A stretch of 64,000 bases of DNA from Thorsellia kenyensis (GTDB taxonomy: Bacteria; Pseudomonadota; Gammaproteobacteria; Enterobacterales; Thorselliaceae). The position numbers and the translations under genes were made by a program. Positions 9,034 through 18,241 of the stretch are shown piece after piece (position 1 is the first letter of the stretch; each line of letters starts with the position of its first letter). The DNA lies in the NCBI RefSeq assembly GCF_042432445.1, contig NZ_JBHLXE010000048.1, positions 1-64,000 of the forward strand, read 5' to 3'. The notes beneath the pieces were generated by a model. It was not told where the DNA came from. It searched no databases and saw nothing but the letters and a program-made list of their open reading frames with translations.

Positions 9034-9987
9034 TTATTCTTCAACAAGATTTAACTTGTTTCGAATGCCTTCTTGATTTTCCCTTTCAATGCTTTCTTGG
9101 GCTTGCTTATTTAAAATAATAATACTAATCCTTCTATTTTTAGGGTCTGAACTATTCAAAGGATTCAGATTCATTGTATCAGCCATGCCAACAATTCTTA
9201 ATAATTTCCCTGTTGATAATCCCCCTGCCATTAACTCTCTTCTAGAAGAATTAGCCCTATCTGTTGAAAGCTCCCAGTTGCTATAAAATAGTTCTCCAGT
9301 TGCAAACTGATAGTCATCTGTGTGCCCTGCTAAACTAATTTTATTGGGTACTTCATTGATTATTGGAGCTAAAGCTCTTAGTATGTCACGCATATAGGGT
9401 TCTACGACATCACTTCCTCTTTTAAACATAGGTCTGTTTTGACTATCTACAATTTGTATTCTCAATCCCTGATCTACTAAGTCAATAAGCAATTGTGGCT
9501 GCAATTCACGTAGTCTGGGATCTATTCTAATTGCTTGTTGCAGATCAGATTGGAGCTTTTCTAGTCTCAGTTGTTCTATTGTAGCTTCAGCTTCAGTTTT
9601 TTGATTTTTGCTAGCCCCTCTGTCTTGAATATTTCTTTTGAAGTCTTCGTTATTTACTTCTTTATTTTGTTTGACCTGGGTTGAAGAACTTAAAGTCCTC
9701 CTAACTACTCCTTCTGTTTGACTTGCATCTTGACCACCACCTGGAATAATACTGTCATCAGAGCTACTTTGCTTGCCTCCTGTTACAGTGACCTTTAGTG
9801 GTGTTCTAAAATATTCTGCAATCATTGTCAACTCTTGAGGACTGGCCACTGCAATCAACCACATTACTAGGAAGAATGCCATCATTGCTGTCATAAAGTC
9901 AGCAAGAGCAATCTTCCATGCACCTCCATGGTGACCGTGGCCGCCTCCCTTCTTTTTTTTGATTATTATGGGCTTATGTTGTTTCAT
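9034..9987 (-). CDS. motB: Flagellar stator protein MotB
   Basis: MotB is the peptidoglycan-anchored stator subunit of the proton-driven motor. The 317 residues begin with a basic, His/Gly-rich cytoplasmic tail, then one membrane helix containing the proton-carrying aspartate D30 (LADFMTAMMAFFLVMWL). The C-terminal OmpA-like domain includes SLAGHTDDYQF and DRANSSRREL for peptidoglycan binding. Two bases separate it from the motA stop. The middle linker (about 70-140) is polar and rich in Q/S/T. Confidence 0.97.
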   Translation of the reverse strand: MKQHKPIIIKKKKGGGHGHHGGAWKIALADFMTAMMAFFLVMWLIAVASPQELTMIAEYFRTPLKVTVTGGKQSSSDDSIIPGGGQDASQTEGVVRRTLSSSTQVKQNKEVNNEDFKRNIQDRGASKNQKTEAEATIEQLRLEKLQSDLQQAIRIDPRLRELQPQLLIDLVDQGLRIQIVDSQNRPMFKRGSDVVEPYMRDILRALAPIINEVPNKISLAGHTDDYQFATGELFYSNWELSTDRANSSRRELMAGGLSTGKLLRIVGMADTMNLNPLNSSDPKNRRISIIILNKQAQESIERENQEGIRNKLNLVEE

Positions 9988-9989
9988 AG

Positions 9990-10862
9990 TTATTGTGCTT
10001 TATTAGAAGCTTTGACTTCTCTAATGTGGTCTTCTAGTTGAGTAAATGTAGGTCTATCATGGCTAAATAATGTTTTTCGACCAAACTCAACAGCTATTTG
10101 AGGCGCATATCCATTAAGGCTTGATAGTAGAATTACTTTAATACATTGGTAAACTTTTGAATGTTCTGCATTTCTTTGCCTGATGATAGCGGCTATAGGA
10201 GAGATATATCCATAAGCTAATAAAATACCAAGGAATGTTCCGACCATCGCATGAGCGATCAAGAGGCCTAATTCTGCAGGTGGAAGATCAGCATTACTCA
10301 GCGCTTTAATTACCCCAAGTACTGCAGCAACGATACCAAAAGCTGGGAGACCATCACCAACGTTTTGGAACGCATTAGCGGGAACCTCTAATTCATGATG
10401 ATGAGTTTCGAGTTCTTCATCCATCAATGCTTCAATTTCAAATGCACTCATATTACCACTGACCATCAGTCTCAAATAGTCCGTGATAAATTCAATAATT
10501 TCATGATCTTCAAGCAATTTGGGATAAGCAGAAAATATTTCACTGTCTTTTGGTGCATCAATATCCGCTTCTAAAGATAGCATTCCTTGCGAACGGGCTT
10601 TGGACAAAATAAGAAATAAAACTGAGATAATGTCTAGGTATAATGCCTTATTAAATTTAGAGGGTTTTAATACCATAGGTATAGCGGCCATCGAAGCTTT
10701 TAATGCTTTTCCGTTATTACCAACTATCATTCCACCTATAGCGGCTCCACCAATAATCAGCACTTCCACTGGTTGATTCAAAGCACTAAGTTTACCCCCC
10801 GCTATGACAAAGCCACCGAGGACACAAAAAGTAACTACTACGTAACCAATAATTATTAACAC
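9990..10862 (-). CDS. motA: Flagellar stator protein MotA
   Basis: MotA forms the proton channel with MotB and pushes on the rotor. The 290 residues align end to end with E. coli MotA by eye, including PANAFQNVGDGLPAFGIVAA and GTFLGILLAYGYISPI near the channel helices, and the cytoplasmic charged loop. The start is a GTG at 10862 preceded by AAAGGGA; GTG is also the start of E. coli motA. It is the promoter-proximal gene of the mot/che/flh block. Confidence 0.97.
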   Translation of the reverse strand: MLIIIGYVVVTFCVLGGFVIAGGKLSALNQPVEVLIIGGAAIGGMIVGNNGKALKASMAAIPMVLKPSKFNKALYLDIISVLFLILSKARSQGMLSLEADIDAPKDSEIFSAYPKLLEDHEIIEFITDYLRLMVSGNMSAFEIEALMDEELETHHHELEVPANAFQNVGDGLPAFGIVAAVLGVIKALSNADLPPAELGLLIAHAMVGTFLGILLAYGYISPIAAIIRQRNAEHSKVYQCIKVILLSSLNGYAPQIAVEFGRKTLFSHDRPTFTQLEDHIREVKASNKAQ

Positions 10863-11184
10863 GATATTTCCCTTTATCTAATTGTATTATCAATGTGAAG
10901 CATTTAGTCTCGAACAGCTGCTCTTACTCTAATGATACTAGTATAAGGACTCTTTACAAAAAATAACAGTATGAATTTACTATTTTTTTACACTTGAAAC
11001 ATTTTGGGAAGTATGAACTTAAAAAAATCAATACGTTAGCTTAACCTAAAAAAATACTGTAACAAAACGTTTTTATAAGCACAATTTATTACATTTCGAA
11101 GAAAAAATAAACCTCTTTAAACTTATTGAGTAAGTATTTTTTCAAAATAATGATTTTATTATCTATTTTCTGTTGTTTTAGGTT
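10863..11184. other. Intergenic region upstream of motA
   Basis: This 322-base A/T-rich stretch separates gmhB from the motility block, all on the minus strand. It must hold the gmhB 3' end processing signals and the promoter for motA onward. No ORF worth calling and no clear terminator hairpin was seen. A sigma-28 promoter is expected here, but no match good enough to call was found. Confidence 0.4.
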
Positions 11185-11781
11185 TTATAATTTCTTTAAC
11201 AACTCTTTTAAATTAGTGATCATATAATAATCATCTTCTTTTAAATCATCCTTATGTTTATCATTTACTTTCACTTTATTTTGATTTAAGTCAAATTTCA
11301 CCTGATCAGGCCATTGAATGAGATACCGCTCTTTTATCCCAGCTTTTTTACCTGTCATCATATCGGAGACTTTATCTCCAACAATAAATGATATATTTAG
11401 ATCGATATTGAGTTCTTTTTGCGCAGTTTTAATCATTCCATCATTTGGTTTTCTGCAGTCACATTTGATTGCAAATTCATCTACAAGACCTTCCTCATGA
11501 TGAGGGCAATAGTAGATCCCATCTAAGTCAACGCCTCTGTCAGCTAGAGACCAATCCATCCATTCGGTTAGATTAATGAAGTCTTCCTCACTAAAATACC
11601 CCCTTGCTATTCCAGATTGATTCGTAATCAAGACAAGTAGGTACCCTTTTTCTTTTATTTCCTTCAATGTATCAATCACGCCAGGAAAAAAAATAAAATC
11701 ATCAACCTTAAATACATAACCCTTATCAAGATTAATTGTTCCATCTCTGTCTAAAAAAACTGCTTTGTTCATTTTCATCAT
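11185..11781 (-). CDS. gmhB: D-glycero-beta-D-manno-heptose-1,7-bisphosphate 7-phosphatase
   Basis: GmhB removes the C7 phosphate from heptose bisphosphate in synthesis of ADP-heptose for the LPS inner core. This 198-residue HAD-family enzyme has motif I FLDRDGTINLD, motif II LVLITNQSG, and motif III KPNDGM with GDKVSDMMTGKKAG. Zinc-binding cysteines and histidines typical of GmhB are visible in CPHHEEG and CDCRKPN. The start has several nearby Met codons (residues 1, 2, 4), so it is uncertain by a few codons. It is separated by one base from truC upstream. Confidence 0.92.
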   Translation of the reverse strand: MMKMNKAVFLDRDGTINLDKGYVFKVDDFIFFPGVIDTLKEIKEKGYLLVLITNQSGIARGYFSEEDFINLTEWMDWSLADRGVDLDGIYYCPHHEEGLVDEFAIKCDCRKPNDGMIKTAQKELNIDLNISFIVGDKVSDMMTGKKAGIKERYLIQWPDQVKFDLNQNKVKVNDKHKDDLKEDDYYMITNLKELLKKL

Positions 11782-11782
11782 T

Positions 11783-12529
11783 TTAATTTCTTATTTTATA
11801 GTCTAAGAGTAGTTTGAGCATTTCATATAAATCTACATTGCATTCTAAAGGAGTTTGTATAATCATATTCGTGGAATTGACTGGATGTTTAAAAGCTAAA
11901 TAGGATGCATGGAGTAGTAATCTGTCTATTTTAAAAAATTCAGAAAATTGTCTGTTTTTCTTTAAATCGCCATGTGCTGTATCGCCAATAATTGGATGTC
12001 TCAAATGTGACATATGCCGTCTTAATTGATGTTTTCTTCCTGTAATAGGTGTTAACTCTACTAAGGAATAGCGACTTGTAGGATGCAGTTCATTTTTTAA
12101 AGGTACTTCGAATAAAGAAATCGGCGTATATAGTGTTTGAGCTTCCTGAGGTAGTTTATTTTCTCTTGAAAATTTATCGGCAATTTTATCTCTAACTACA
12201 GTTAAAGGATAATCTATTTCCCCACTATCAAGAATATAGCCACGGACGAGAGCGTGATATTTTTTTTGTATTTCATTTTTTTCAAATGCTTGCGAAAGAA
12301 TTCTAGCAATCTCTGGATTTAAAGCCATCAATATGACACCTGATGTCGCTTTATCTAATCTGTGTACAGTGTATACATGCTGCTGAATTGTATCTCTGAC
12401 TTTCGTCATCAAAATGTTATGTTCATCCTTATCCAGCCAACTTCTATGAACGAGCCAGCCACTGGGTTTATTAACTATAACAATATATTCATCTCTATAT
12501 AGAATCGGTATTTTTGTTTTATCATCCAT
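11783..12529 (-). CDS. truC: tRNA pseudouridine(65) synthase TruC
   Basis: TruC converts uridine 65 to pseudouridine in tRNA. The 248-residue protein is an RluA-type synthase with the catalytic motif HRLDKATSGV (D59) and the TruC-like opening VNKPSGWLVHRSWLDKDE, plus TGRKHQLRRHMSHLRHPIIGD. Gene order yqcC-truC is as in E. coli, which supports TruC over other RluA-type enzymes. Its ATG immediately precedes the complementary position of the yqcC stop, with no gap, so it is probably translated by re-initiation. Confidence 0.93.
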   Translation of the reverse strand: MDDKTKIPILYRDEYIVIVNKPSGWLVHRSWLDKDEHNILMTKVRDTIQQHVYTVHRLDKATSGVILMALNPEIARILSQAFEKNEIQKKYHALVRGYILDSGEIDYPLTVVRDKIADKFSRENKLPQEAQTLYTPISLFEVPLKNELHPTSRYSLVELTPITGRKHQLRRHMSHLRHPIIGDTAHGDLKKNRQFSEFFKIDRLLLHASYLAFKHPVNSTNMIIQTPLECNVDLYEMLKLLLDYKIRN

Positions 12530-12847
12530 TTACATTACCAGTTCATTTACCAAAGTATCTAATTCAGTTATCAATTTAATTAACTGGGAGTATTCATCTT
12601 GCTGCTGGTAAACTTGTTCAAAATATGGAGCTATACTAAATGGAGTAGGTAATTTGTTACCACTAGAAAGTATTTCATTCATTCGTGGTATTAGAATCCA
12701 TTGCAGCCACTGAGTTGCTCTTAGGGTATCTATGGCGAATGGCTGTTGACTTGCTAAAAGCTCAGCTTTAGGTTTTTTTATTTCCCAAACGTTGAGTTTT
12801 TCCAACTCTTGTCTTATTAATAAAAGATGACTATTAATTTGTTTCAT
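12530..12847 (-). CDS. yqcC: YqcC family protein
   Basis: A small cytoplasmic helical protein of 105 residues with the conserved core QWLQWILIPRMNEIL and PFSIAPYFEQ seen in E. coli YqcC. Its function is not established in the family; the constant link with truC suggests some tRNA- or ribosome-related role, but that is inference. Its start overlaps the syd stop as ATGA (12844-12847), and its stop abuts truC, so it is the middle of a tightly coupled syd-yqcC-truC unit. Confidence 0.9.
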   Translation of the reverse strand: MKQINSHLLLIRQELEKLNVWEIKKPKAELLASQQPFAIDTLRATQWLQWILIPRMNEILSSGNKLPTPFSIAPYFEQVYQQQDEYSQLIKLITELDTLVNELVM

Positions 12848-13425
12848 AGATTACATTTTACTGTGTTAATTGTTAATGTACTTAAAAAGTCAGGAATAGT
12901 TTCGCTTAAATATACCCTACTTCCATTTGTTAATGACTCTAGAAAGACTCTACCCGTCATATTGCAACAAGCAATTATTTTATCCTCATCATCAATACTG
13001 CCTATAAATACAGAAGGCATTCTTTTCGCTTTGCGTTGTGCGACGAGATGACAAATAATATTCTCTTGCAATCTTATATGATCCTCTTCATTCCAAACTT
13101 GTATTAAATTTATAGCTATATCTTTATACAAAACAGCAATATCTGCCGAGAACTGTATGCCATAGAAGGTATGAATATCTTGATGAATGAGCATTTCCAT
13201 CCCTTTTTCAACACCTGCTAAAGGAATTAGCTGTTCGTGTATTTTTGGTAACCAGGTTGTCTTTTCATTATCAATATTTGTTTGAATACAAGGAGACATT
13301 AAATGCGCATAACCTTCTGCAATAGGTAAACTTAACTCAGTATTTTTCCATGCCGATACATATCTATTTAAAAGATTAATTAATTCACTTTTGACAGTTT
13401 CATTTATGTTAACTCTTTCAGACAC
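12844..13425 (-). CDS. syd: SecY-interacting protein Syd
   Basis: Syd is a peripheral membrane protein that binds SecY and is thought to proofread translocon assembly. The protein shares its core with E. coli Syd: IHTFYGIQFSADIAV, LIQVWNEEDHIRLQENIICHLV and CNMTGRVFLE. The reading frame stays open to a GTG at 13437, but the GTG at 13425 is preferred because AGGTGG lies 8 bases upstream of it; this gives about 193 residues and an 8-base overlap with tldD. Location next to tldD differs from E. coli. Confidence 0.92.
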   Translation of the reverse strand: MSERVNINETVKSELINLLNRYVSAWKNTELSLPIAEGYAHLMSPCIQTNIDNEKTTWLPKIHEQLIPLAGVEKGMEMLIHQDIHTFYGIQFSADIAVLYKDIAINLIQVWNEEDHIRLQENIICHLVAQRKAKRMPSVFIGSIDDEDKIIACCNMTGRVFLESLTNGSRVYLSETIPDFLSTLTINTVKCNL

Positions 13426-14926
13426 CTTGCGTTCCACCTATCGTCAGTTCTTTAATCTGAACGGTAGGTTGTCCAACTCCCACCGGAACACTTTGCCCAT
13501 CTTTACCACAAACACCTACACCTGGATCTAGAGCTAAATCATTACCTACCATAGTAATATTCTGCATTACTTCTATACCTGAGCCAATCAAAGTTGCTCC
13601 TTTAATTGGATGGGTAATTTTGCCATTTTCTATCATATAGGCTTCAGAAGCTGAAAATACAAAATTTCCAGATGTTATGTCTACTTGACCACCTGCAAAA
13701 TTAGGTGCATATATTCCTTTTTCTACACTCGCAATAATGTCGGTTGGTTTTGATTCACCAGGAAGCATGTAGGTATTTGTCATTCTAGGCATAGGTAAGT
13801 GTGCATATGATTCTCTTCTGCCATTGCCTGTAGGTTTTGTATTCATTAATCTTGCGTTTAATTTGTCTTTTATGTATCTTTTTAAGATTCCGTCTTCAAT
13901 CAGAACATTATGTTTACCTATTGTTCCTTCATCATCGATAGCAACAGAGCCTCGCCTATCAGGCAGTGTACCATCGTCTACAATTGTACATAGACTTGAA
14001 CAAACCTTTTGTCCGAGTTTCCCTGTAAATATAGAGGTTTCTTTTCTGTTGAAATCACCTTCAAGTCCGTGTCCGACAGCTTCATGTAAAAGCACCCCAG
14101 GCCATCCGGATCCTAAGACGACAGGTAATTTACCTGCGGGAGCCTCCCTGGCTTCTAAATTAACTGTGGCAATTCTAACTGCTTCTAGAGCATAGTGTTC
14201 TGCGAAAGTAAGTTTTTGTCTGTGTATAGGATTACCTTGGAGTGAACCGAAAGTAAAAATCACATTATTACTCATCGGAAATTGATGAAAATAATCAAAT
14301 CCTTTTCTTACCCCACCACCTGAAGTGCCTCGCTCACGCTTGCCTTTATCCTCCATAATTACAGATACAGACATTCTTACTAATGGACGAATATCTGTTG
14401 CAAAGGTACCATCTGTTGCTGCTATAAGAACCATTTCAAAAACCCCAGTAAGGCTGGCAGTTACTTCCTTAACTCTCTTATCTGCATTTCTCGCTGTCTT
14501 ATCAACTAAATTTAACAGAGCCACTTTATCTTCAGGTGTCATTGACGTCAGTGGGTTTATCGGCTGATATCTATTTGGTGTTATGACCTCGACAAAGGGC
14601 TTCGTTTTAATTGCTGCTTGTATATTAGAGATGGTTCTAGCTGCTAAAATTGATTTATCTAATGCTTTTTGATTAATTAAATCACTATACGCGAATCCTG
14701 TTTTGTCACCAATATTCGCTCTGACTCCTACCCCTTGATCTACATGATAAGAGGCTTCTTTTATCATACAATTTTCAAGAACCCAGGCTTCATGAAAGCT
14801 AGATTGAAAAAATAAATCTCCGTAATCAATTCGTCTTTCTTGCAATAAATCTAATGAATGATTCAAACTTTCACGTGTTAACTCATTAGCGTGTAATAAT
14901 TCATCAATTACATAGGAACAATCCAT
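13418..14926 (-). CDS. tldD: Metalloprotease TldD
   Basis: TldD works with PmbA/TldE as a zinc protease that degrades unfolded peptides and matures some peptide antibiotics and CcdA-like toxin-antitoxin proteins. The 502-residue sequence carries HEAVGHGLEGD at residues 281-291, whose histidines and glutamate bind the metal. The N-terminal RIDYGDLFFQSS and DQGVGVRA segments match the family. AGGA precedes the ATG. pmbA is not in the window. It begins a compact minus-strand run tldD-syd-yqcC-truC-gmhB after a strong hairpin. Confidence 0.96.
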   Translation of the reverse strand: MDCSYVIDELLHANELTRESLNHSLDLLQERRIDYGDLFFQSSFHEAWVLENCMIKEASYHVDQGVGVRANIGDKTGFAYSDLINQKALDKSILAARTISNIQAAIKTKPFVEVITPNRYQPINPLTSMTPEDKVALLNLVDKTARNADKRVKEVTASLTGVFEMVLIAATDGTFATDIRPLVRMSVSVIMEDKGKRERGTSGGGVRKGFDYFHQFPMSNNVIFTFGSLQGNPIHRQKLTFAEHYALEAVRIATVNLEAREAPAGKLPVVLGSGWPGVLLHEAVGHGLEGDFNRKETSIFTGKLGQKVCSSLCTIVDDGTLPDRRGSVAIDDEGTIGKHNVLIEDGILKRYIKDKLNARLMNTKPTGNGRRESYAHLPMPRMTNTYMLPGESKPTDIIASVEKGIYAPNFAGGQVDITSGNFVFSASEAYMIENGKITHPIKGATLIGSGIEVMQNITMVGNDLALDPGVGVCGKDGQSVPVGVGQPTVQIKELTIGGTQGV

Positions 14927-14958
14927 ACTTATATCCTTTTGTTTTCATATCTAGTTTT

Positions 14959-15023
14959 CATATCACATATTTAACTAAAAACGGCACCATTAAGGTACCG
15001 TTTTTAGTTAAATATGTGATATG
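14959..15023 (-). terminator. Very long terminator-like hairpin after tktA
   Basis: Arms at 14959-14988 and 14994-15023 pair over 30 bases with a single mismatch, around a 5-base loop. Inside the stem, the A-run/T-run arrangement flanking the GC-rich top (acgg...ccgttttt) is what an intrinsic terminator shows on either strand. It lies 12 bases past the tktA stop and upstream of tldD, both on the minus strand, so it most likely ends the dpaA-tktA transcript. A mobile-element end or a small-RNA precursor are alternatives. Confidence 0.75.
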
Positions 15024-15035
15024 AGTTGTTTTATT

Positions 15036-17042
15036 TTAGCCTAGAACTGTAAGCGCTTTTTCAACTATATTTTCAACGGTAAATCCAAACTCTTTAAATA
15101 ATAAATCTGCTGGAGCGGATTCACCAAACGTTGTCATTCCTACAACATCGCCCTCTAAACCAACATATTTATACCAAAAATCAGCAATTCCAGCTTCGAT
15201 TGCAATACGTTTTGTTACCGTAGAAGGTAGAACACTTTCTTTATAAGCTTTATCTTGTTTATCAAAAACATCACATGCAGGCATAGAAACCACATTGACT
15301 TTAAAACCTTTGCTAGAAATTACATTTGCAGAAGAAACTGCTAATTCAATTTCAGAACCTGTTGCTATAATAATTAAATCAGGTCGGCTTCCACAATCAA
15401 CTAAAGTATAACCACCTTTTTCAATATTCTTCAATTGCTCAGGCGTTCTATCCATTTGAGTTAAATTTTGTCTAGAAAAAATTAGTGAGGTTGGACCCTC
15501 TTTTCTTTCTATCGCATACTTCCATGAAACAGCAGATTCAACCTGATCACATGGACGCCACATACTCATATTTGGTGTGAGTCTTAAATTAGCCATTTGT
15601 TCAACTGGTTGATGAGTAGGACCATCTTCACCTAAGCCTATTGAGTCATGCGTATAGACAAATATTGATTGGATTTTCATCAATGCAGCCATGCGAAGTG
15701 CATTACGCGCATATTCCATAAACATTAAGAAAGTGGCACCATAAGGTATGAATCCTCCATGCAATGCGATACCATTCATTATAGCACTCATCCCAAATTC
15801 CCTAACACCGTAATGAATATAGTTACCAGATGCATTTTTATTAATTGGCATCGATCCTGACCACATAGTTAGGTTACTTGGAGCTAAATCTGCTGAACCA
15901 CCTAGAAATTCAGGTAATATTTTACCAAAAGATTCTAAAGCATTTTGTGAGGCCTTTCTACTTGCTATCTTAGCAGGATTAGCCTGTAGATTTTCAATGA
16001 ATTCATTAGCTTCTTTACTCCAATTCGAAGGAAGCTCACCGCTCATTCTTCTAGTAAATTCTTTTGCTAATTCAGGGTAAGCTTTAGCATAGGCTTCAAA
16101 GGTATTTTTCCATTCATTTTCAATACGAGCCCCTTTTTCTTTTGCATCCCATTCGTTATAAATGCTTTTAGGAATTTCAAAAGCTGGATATGTCCAACCC
16201 AATTTTTCTTTTGTAGCAATGATTTCATCATTACCTAAAGGTGCGCCATGGCTATCTTCTTTGCCCTGCTTATTAGGTGATCCATAACCAATAATAGTTT
16301 TACAAATAATTAAAGTTGGTTTAGTTTGTTCTGATTTTGCGTTTGTAATAGCTTGAGCAATCGCCTCAGGATTATGGCCATCAACTGATCTGATTACATT
16401 CCAGCCATAAGATTCAAAACGCTTTGCTGTATCATCTGTAAACCATCCTTCTACTTCACCATCAATTGAAATGCCATTGTCATCATAGAGGGCAATTAGC
16501 TTGTTTAATTTAAGTGTTCCAGCAAGCGAGCAAACTTCATGAGATATTCCTTCCATCATACAACCGTCGCCTAAAAATACGTAAGTATGATGATCTACAA
16601 TAGTATGATTAGGCTTGTTGAATTGTTCACTGAGCGTTTTTTCTGCAATTGCAAAACCAACAGCATTTGCTATACCTTGACCTAATGGACCAGTAGTGGT
16701 TTCAATACCAGGAACATAACCATACTCAGGATGCCCTGCAGTCACTGAATGAAGTTGTCTAAAATTTTTAATGCTCTCTATAGATAGATCATAACCTGTA
16801 AGGTGTAATAGACTATATAAGAGCATAGATGCATGACCATTGGATAAAACGAATCTGTCTCTATTTACCCAAGAAGGATTGCTAGGGTTATGATTTAAAA
16901 AATCTCTCCATAAAACTTCTGCCATGTCAGCCATCCCCATTGGCGCCCCTGGATGCCCTGAATTTGCTTTTTGTACAGCGTCCATACTGAGTGCTCGTAT
17001 AGCATTTGCAAGTTCTTTACGTGAATGATTCATAGTTGACAT
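15036..17042 (-). CDS. tktA: Transketolase
   Basis: Transketolase moves two-carbon units between sugar phosphates in the pentose phosphate pathway, using thiamine diphosphate. The 668 residues show the three domains in order: the TPP-binding domain with GDG at 158-160 (FLGDGCMMEGIS) and NSGHPGAPMG near 27-36, the pyrimidine domain with DSIGLGEDGPTHQPVEQ, and the C-terminal domain. AGGAG lies upstream of the ATG. It begins 16 bases after dpaA and is probably co-transcribed. tktA and tktB cannot be told apart by sequence here; tktA is used as the usual single-copy name. Confidence 0.96.
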   Translation of the reverse strand: MSTMNHSRKELANAIRALSMDAVQKANSGHPGAPMGMADMAEVLWRDFLNHNPSNPSWVNRDRFVLSNGHASMLLYSLLHLTGYDLSIESIKNFRQLHSVTAGHPEYGYVPGIETTTGPLGQGIANAVGFAIAEKTLSEQFNKPNHTIVDHHTYVFLGDGCMMEGISHEVCSLAGTLKLNKLIALYDDNGISIDGEVEGWFTDDTAKRFESYGWNVIRSVDGHNPEAIAQAITNAKSEQTKPTLIICKTIIGYGSPNKQGKEDSHGAPLGNDEIIATKEKLGWTYPAFEIPKSIYNEWDAKEKGARIENEWKNTFEAYAKAYPELAKEFTRRMSGELPSNWSKEANEFIENLQANPAKIASRKASQNALESFGKILPEFLGGSADLAPSNLTMWSGSMPINKNASGNYIHYGVREFGMSAIMNGIALHGGFIPYGATFLMFMEYARNALRMAALMKIQSIFVYTHDSIGLGEDGPTHQPVEQMANLRLTPNMSMWRPCDQVESAVSWKYAIERKEGPTSLIFSRQNLTQMDRTPEQLKNIEKGGYTLVDCGSRPDLIIIATGSEIELAVSSANVISSKGFKVNVVSMPACDVFDKQDKAYKESVLPSTVTKRIAIEAGIADFWYKYVGLEGDVVGMTTFGESAPADLLFKEFGFTVENIVEKALTVLG

Positions 17043-17058
17043 TACATGCTCCTTAATA

Positions 17059-17943
17059 TTAGAAATTTGGCTGCTCTTGAGCCAGTTTTATTGAATTCAG
17101 TAACTTCTGTTCATTTTCGTCAGTTGGTGTAAGCATAGGGCCTTTATGTTTATTATAGTCTATCATATCTTGAATTTTATAGCTTTGACTAGTAAAAGGT
17201 TTTTTATTCTGTCTATCTATAGAGTGCTCAGAACTTGAAGCCAGCATTTGATTATTCTGAAGTTTAGATGTAACAACATATTTACCACCATAAACTTCAA
17301 CCTCAGGTGGTCGTTTATTTTTTTTGAAATAATTATAGCCCGCCGAGAGTTGAACCCAAAAATCATAGTCTTCTAAGCCTTTATATTTTGAAAGATTTGA
17401 TTCAGTCATTTCGAAAGGATAGATATGGATCGGAATAGAAGTTTGGCCTGAATATAATGCAGCCTCAGCATACTCATAAATTTCCTGCATAGGGCCATCA
17501 AGCATCGCATAGCAACCAACAGAAACACAATCCCCATGAATCATCAGGTAATCACCAGTATAACCGTATTGTCTATCATATTCATTTGGAAATCCCACAT
17601 TAATAGCCCTATGATATTGGCTATCTGGCTTTAATTGAGAAATATCTGCGGAATAAAATCCTTCAGGGCTTTTAAAATCGCCTTGTCTTTTTTTGGGGCC
17701 TAAACCACCTGAATATTTGCAAATTGGATAACTTTTTATTAGTTCATACTGAATTCCTTTTTGCTGATATAGGTCTAGTCTTTGTTCTTGTTTAAAAATT
17801 TGAATAAAGATAGGTTTGCTTTTAGGTTTTAATGAAGATAAATCATCTAAAAAACTATTTGCAAGACTGGTGTTAGAACAAAAAATGGTCATAATAAACC
17901 AAAAAGAAAACATCTTAAAAAAATTTAAATTGTAATTATACAT
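17059..17943 (-). CDS. dpaA: Periplasmic L,D-transpeptidase-family protein DpaA (YafK/LdtF)
   Basis: In E. coli DpaA (formerly YafK/LdtF) detaches Braun's lipoprotein from peptidoglycan. The YkuD-type catalytic segment HGDCVSVGCYAM is present, with the nucleophile cysteine at the end of SVGC. Other conserved blocks are CKYSGGLGPKKRQGDFKSPE and NVGFPNEYDR. The open frame extends to a TTG at 17973, but the ATG at 17943 is chosen; it gives a basic start, a hydrophobic helix and a signal-peptidase-like site near SLANS. The protein then has 294 residues, longer than E. coli's by a polar C-terminal tail. Confidence 0.9.
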   Translation of the reverse strand: MYNYNLNFFKMFSFWFIMTIFCSNTSLANSFLDDLSSLKPKSKPIFIQIFKQEQRLDLYQQKGIQYELIKSYPICKYSGGLGPKKRQGDFKSPEGFYSADISQLKPDSQYHRAINVGFPNEYDRQYGYTGDYLMIHGDCVSVGCYAMLDGPMQEIYEYAEAALYSGQTSIPIHIYPFEMTESNLSKYKGLEDYDFWVQLSAGYNYFKKNKRPPEVEVYGGKYVVTSKLQNNQMLASSSEHSIDRQNKKPFTSQSYKIQDMIDYNKHKGPMLTPTDENEQKLLNSIKLAQEQPNF

Positions 17944-18241
17944 TATACTGATGAAATCCTGTAGATAAAACAATCACATAAATAAGTTGAAATTTAAAAA
18001 AAAACATAACAACAACTTCCATCAGGCAGTGCTATTTAAAATGTGTGAAAGAAAATGTAAATAATACACAAACCTAACATAAAAGCATTATAGTTTAAAA
18101 TAGATTAAAATATATATAATTTCGATAAAAAAATTCTTTTTTGTTCTTGCTTATTTAATATGATTCGGCTCATTATATAACAATGAATAAAACAGTAATT
18201 TATTTGCATAACTATGAACAATATAAAACTTGGTAACACAA
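17944..18241. other. Divergent promoter region between dpaA and patatin-like gene
   Basis: About 300 bases of very A/T-rich DNA from which dpaA reads left and the lipoprotein gene reads right. A 17-codon ORF starting with ATG at 18183 ends just before the lipoprotein start; it has no ribosome site and is not called. No operator or hairpin was recognised. Confidence 0.4.

Noticed and set aside
10863..11184. Sigma-28 (FliA) promoter upstream of motA
   Set aside because: Expected by analogy, but the best matches to TAAAG-N15-GCCGATAA had wrong spacing or too many mismatches to call.
18183..18236. 17-codon ORF before the patatin-like gene, as a leader peptide
   Set aside because: No ribosome site, no regulatory codon run and no attenuator hairpin.
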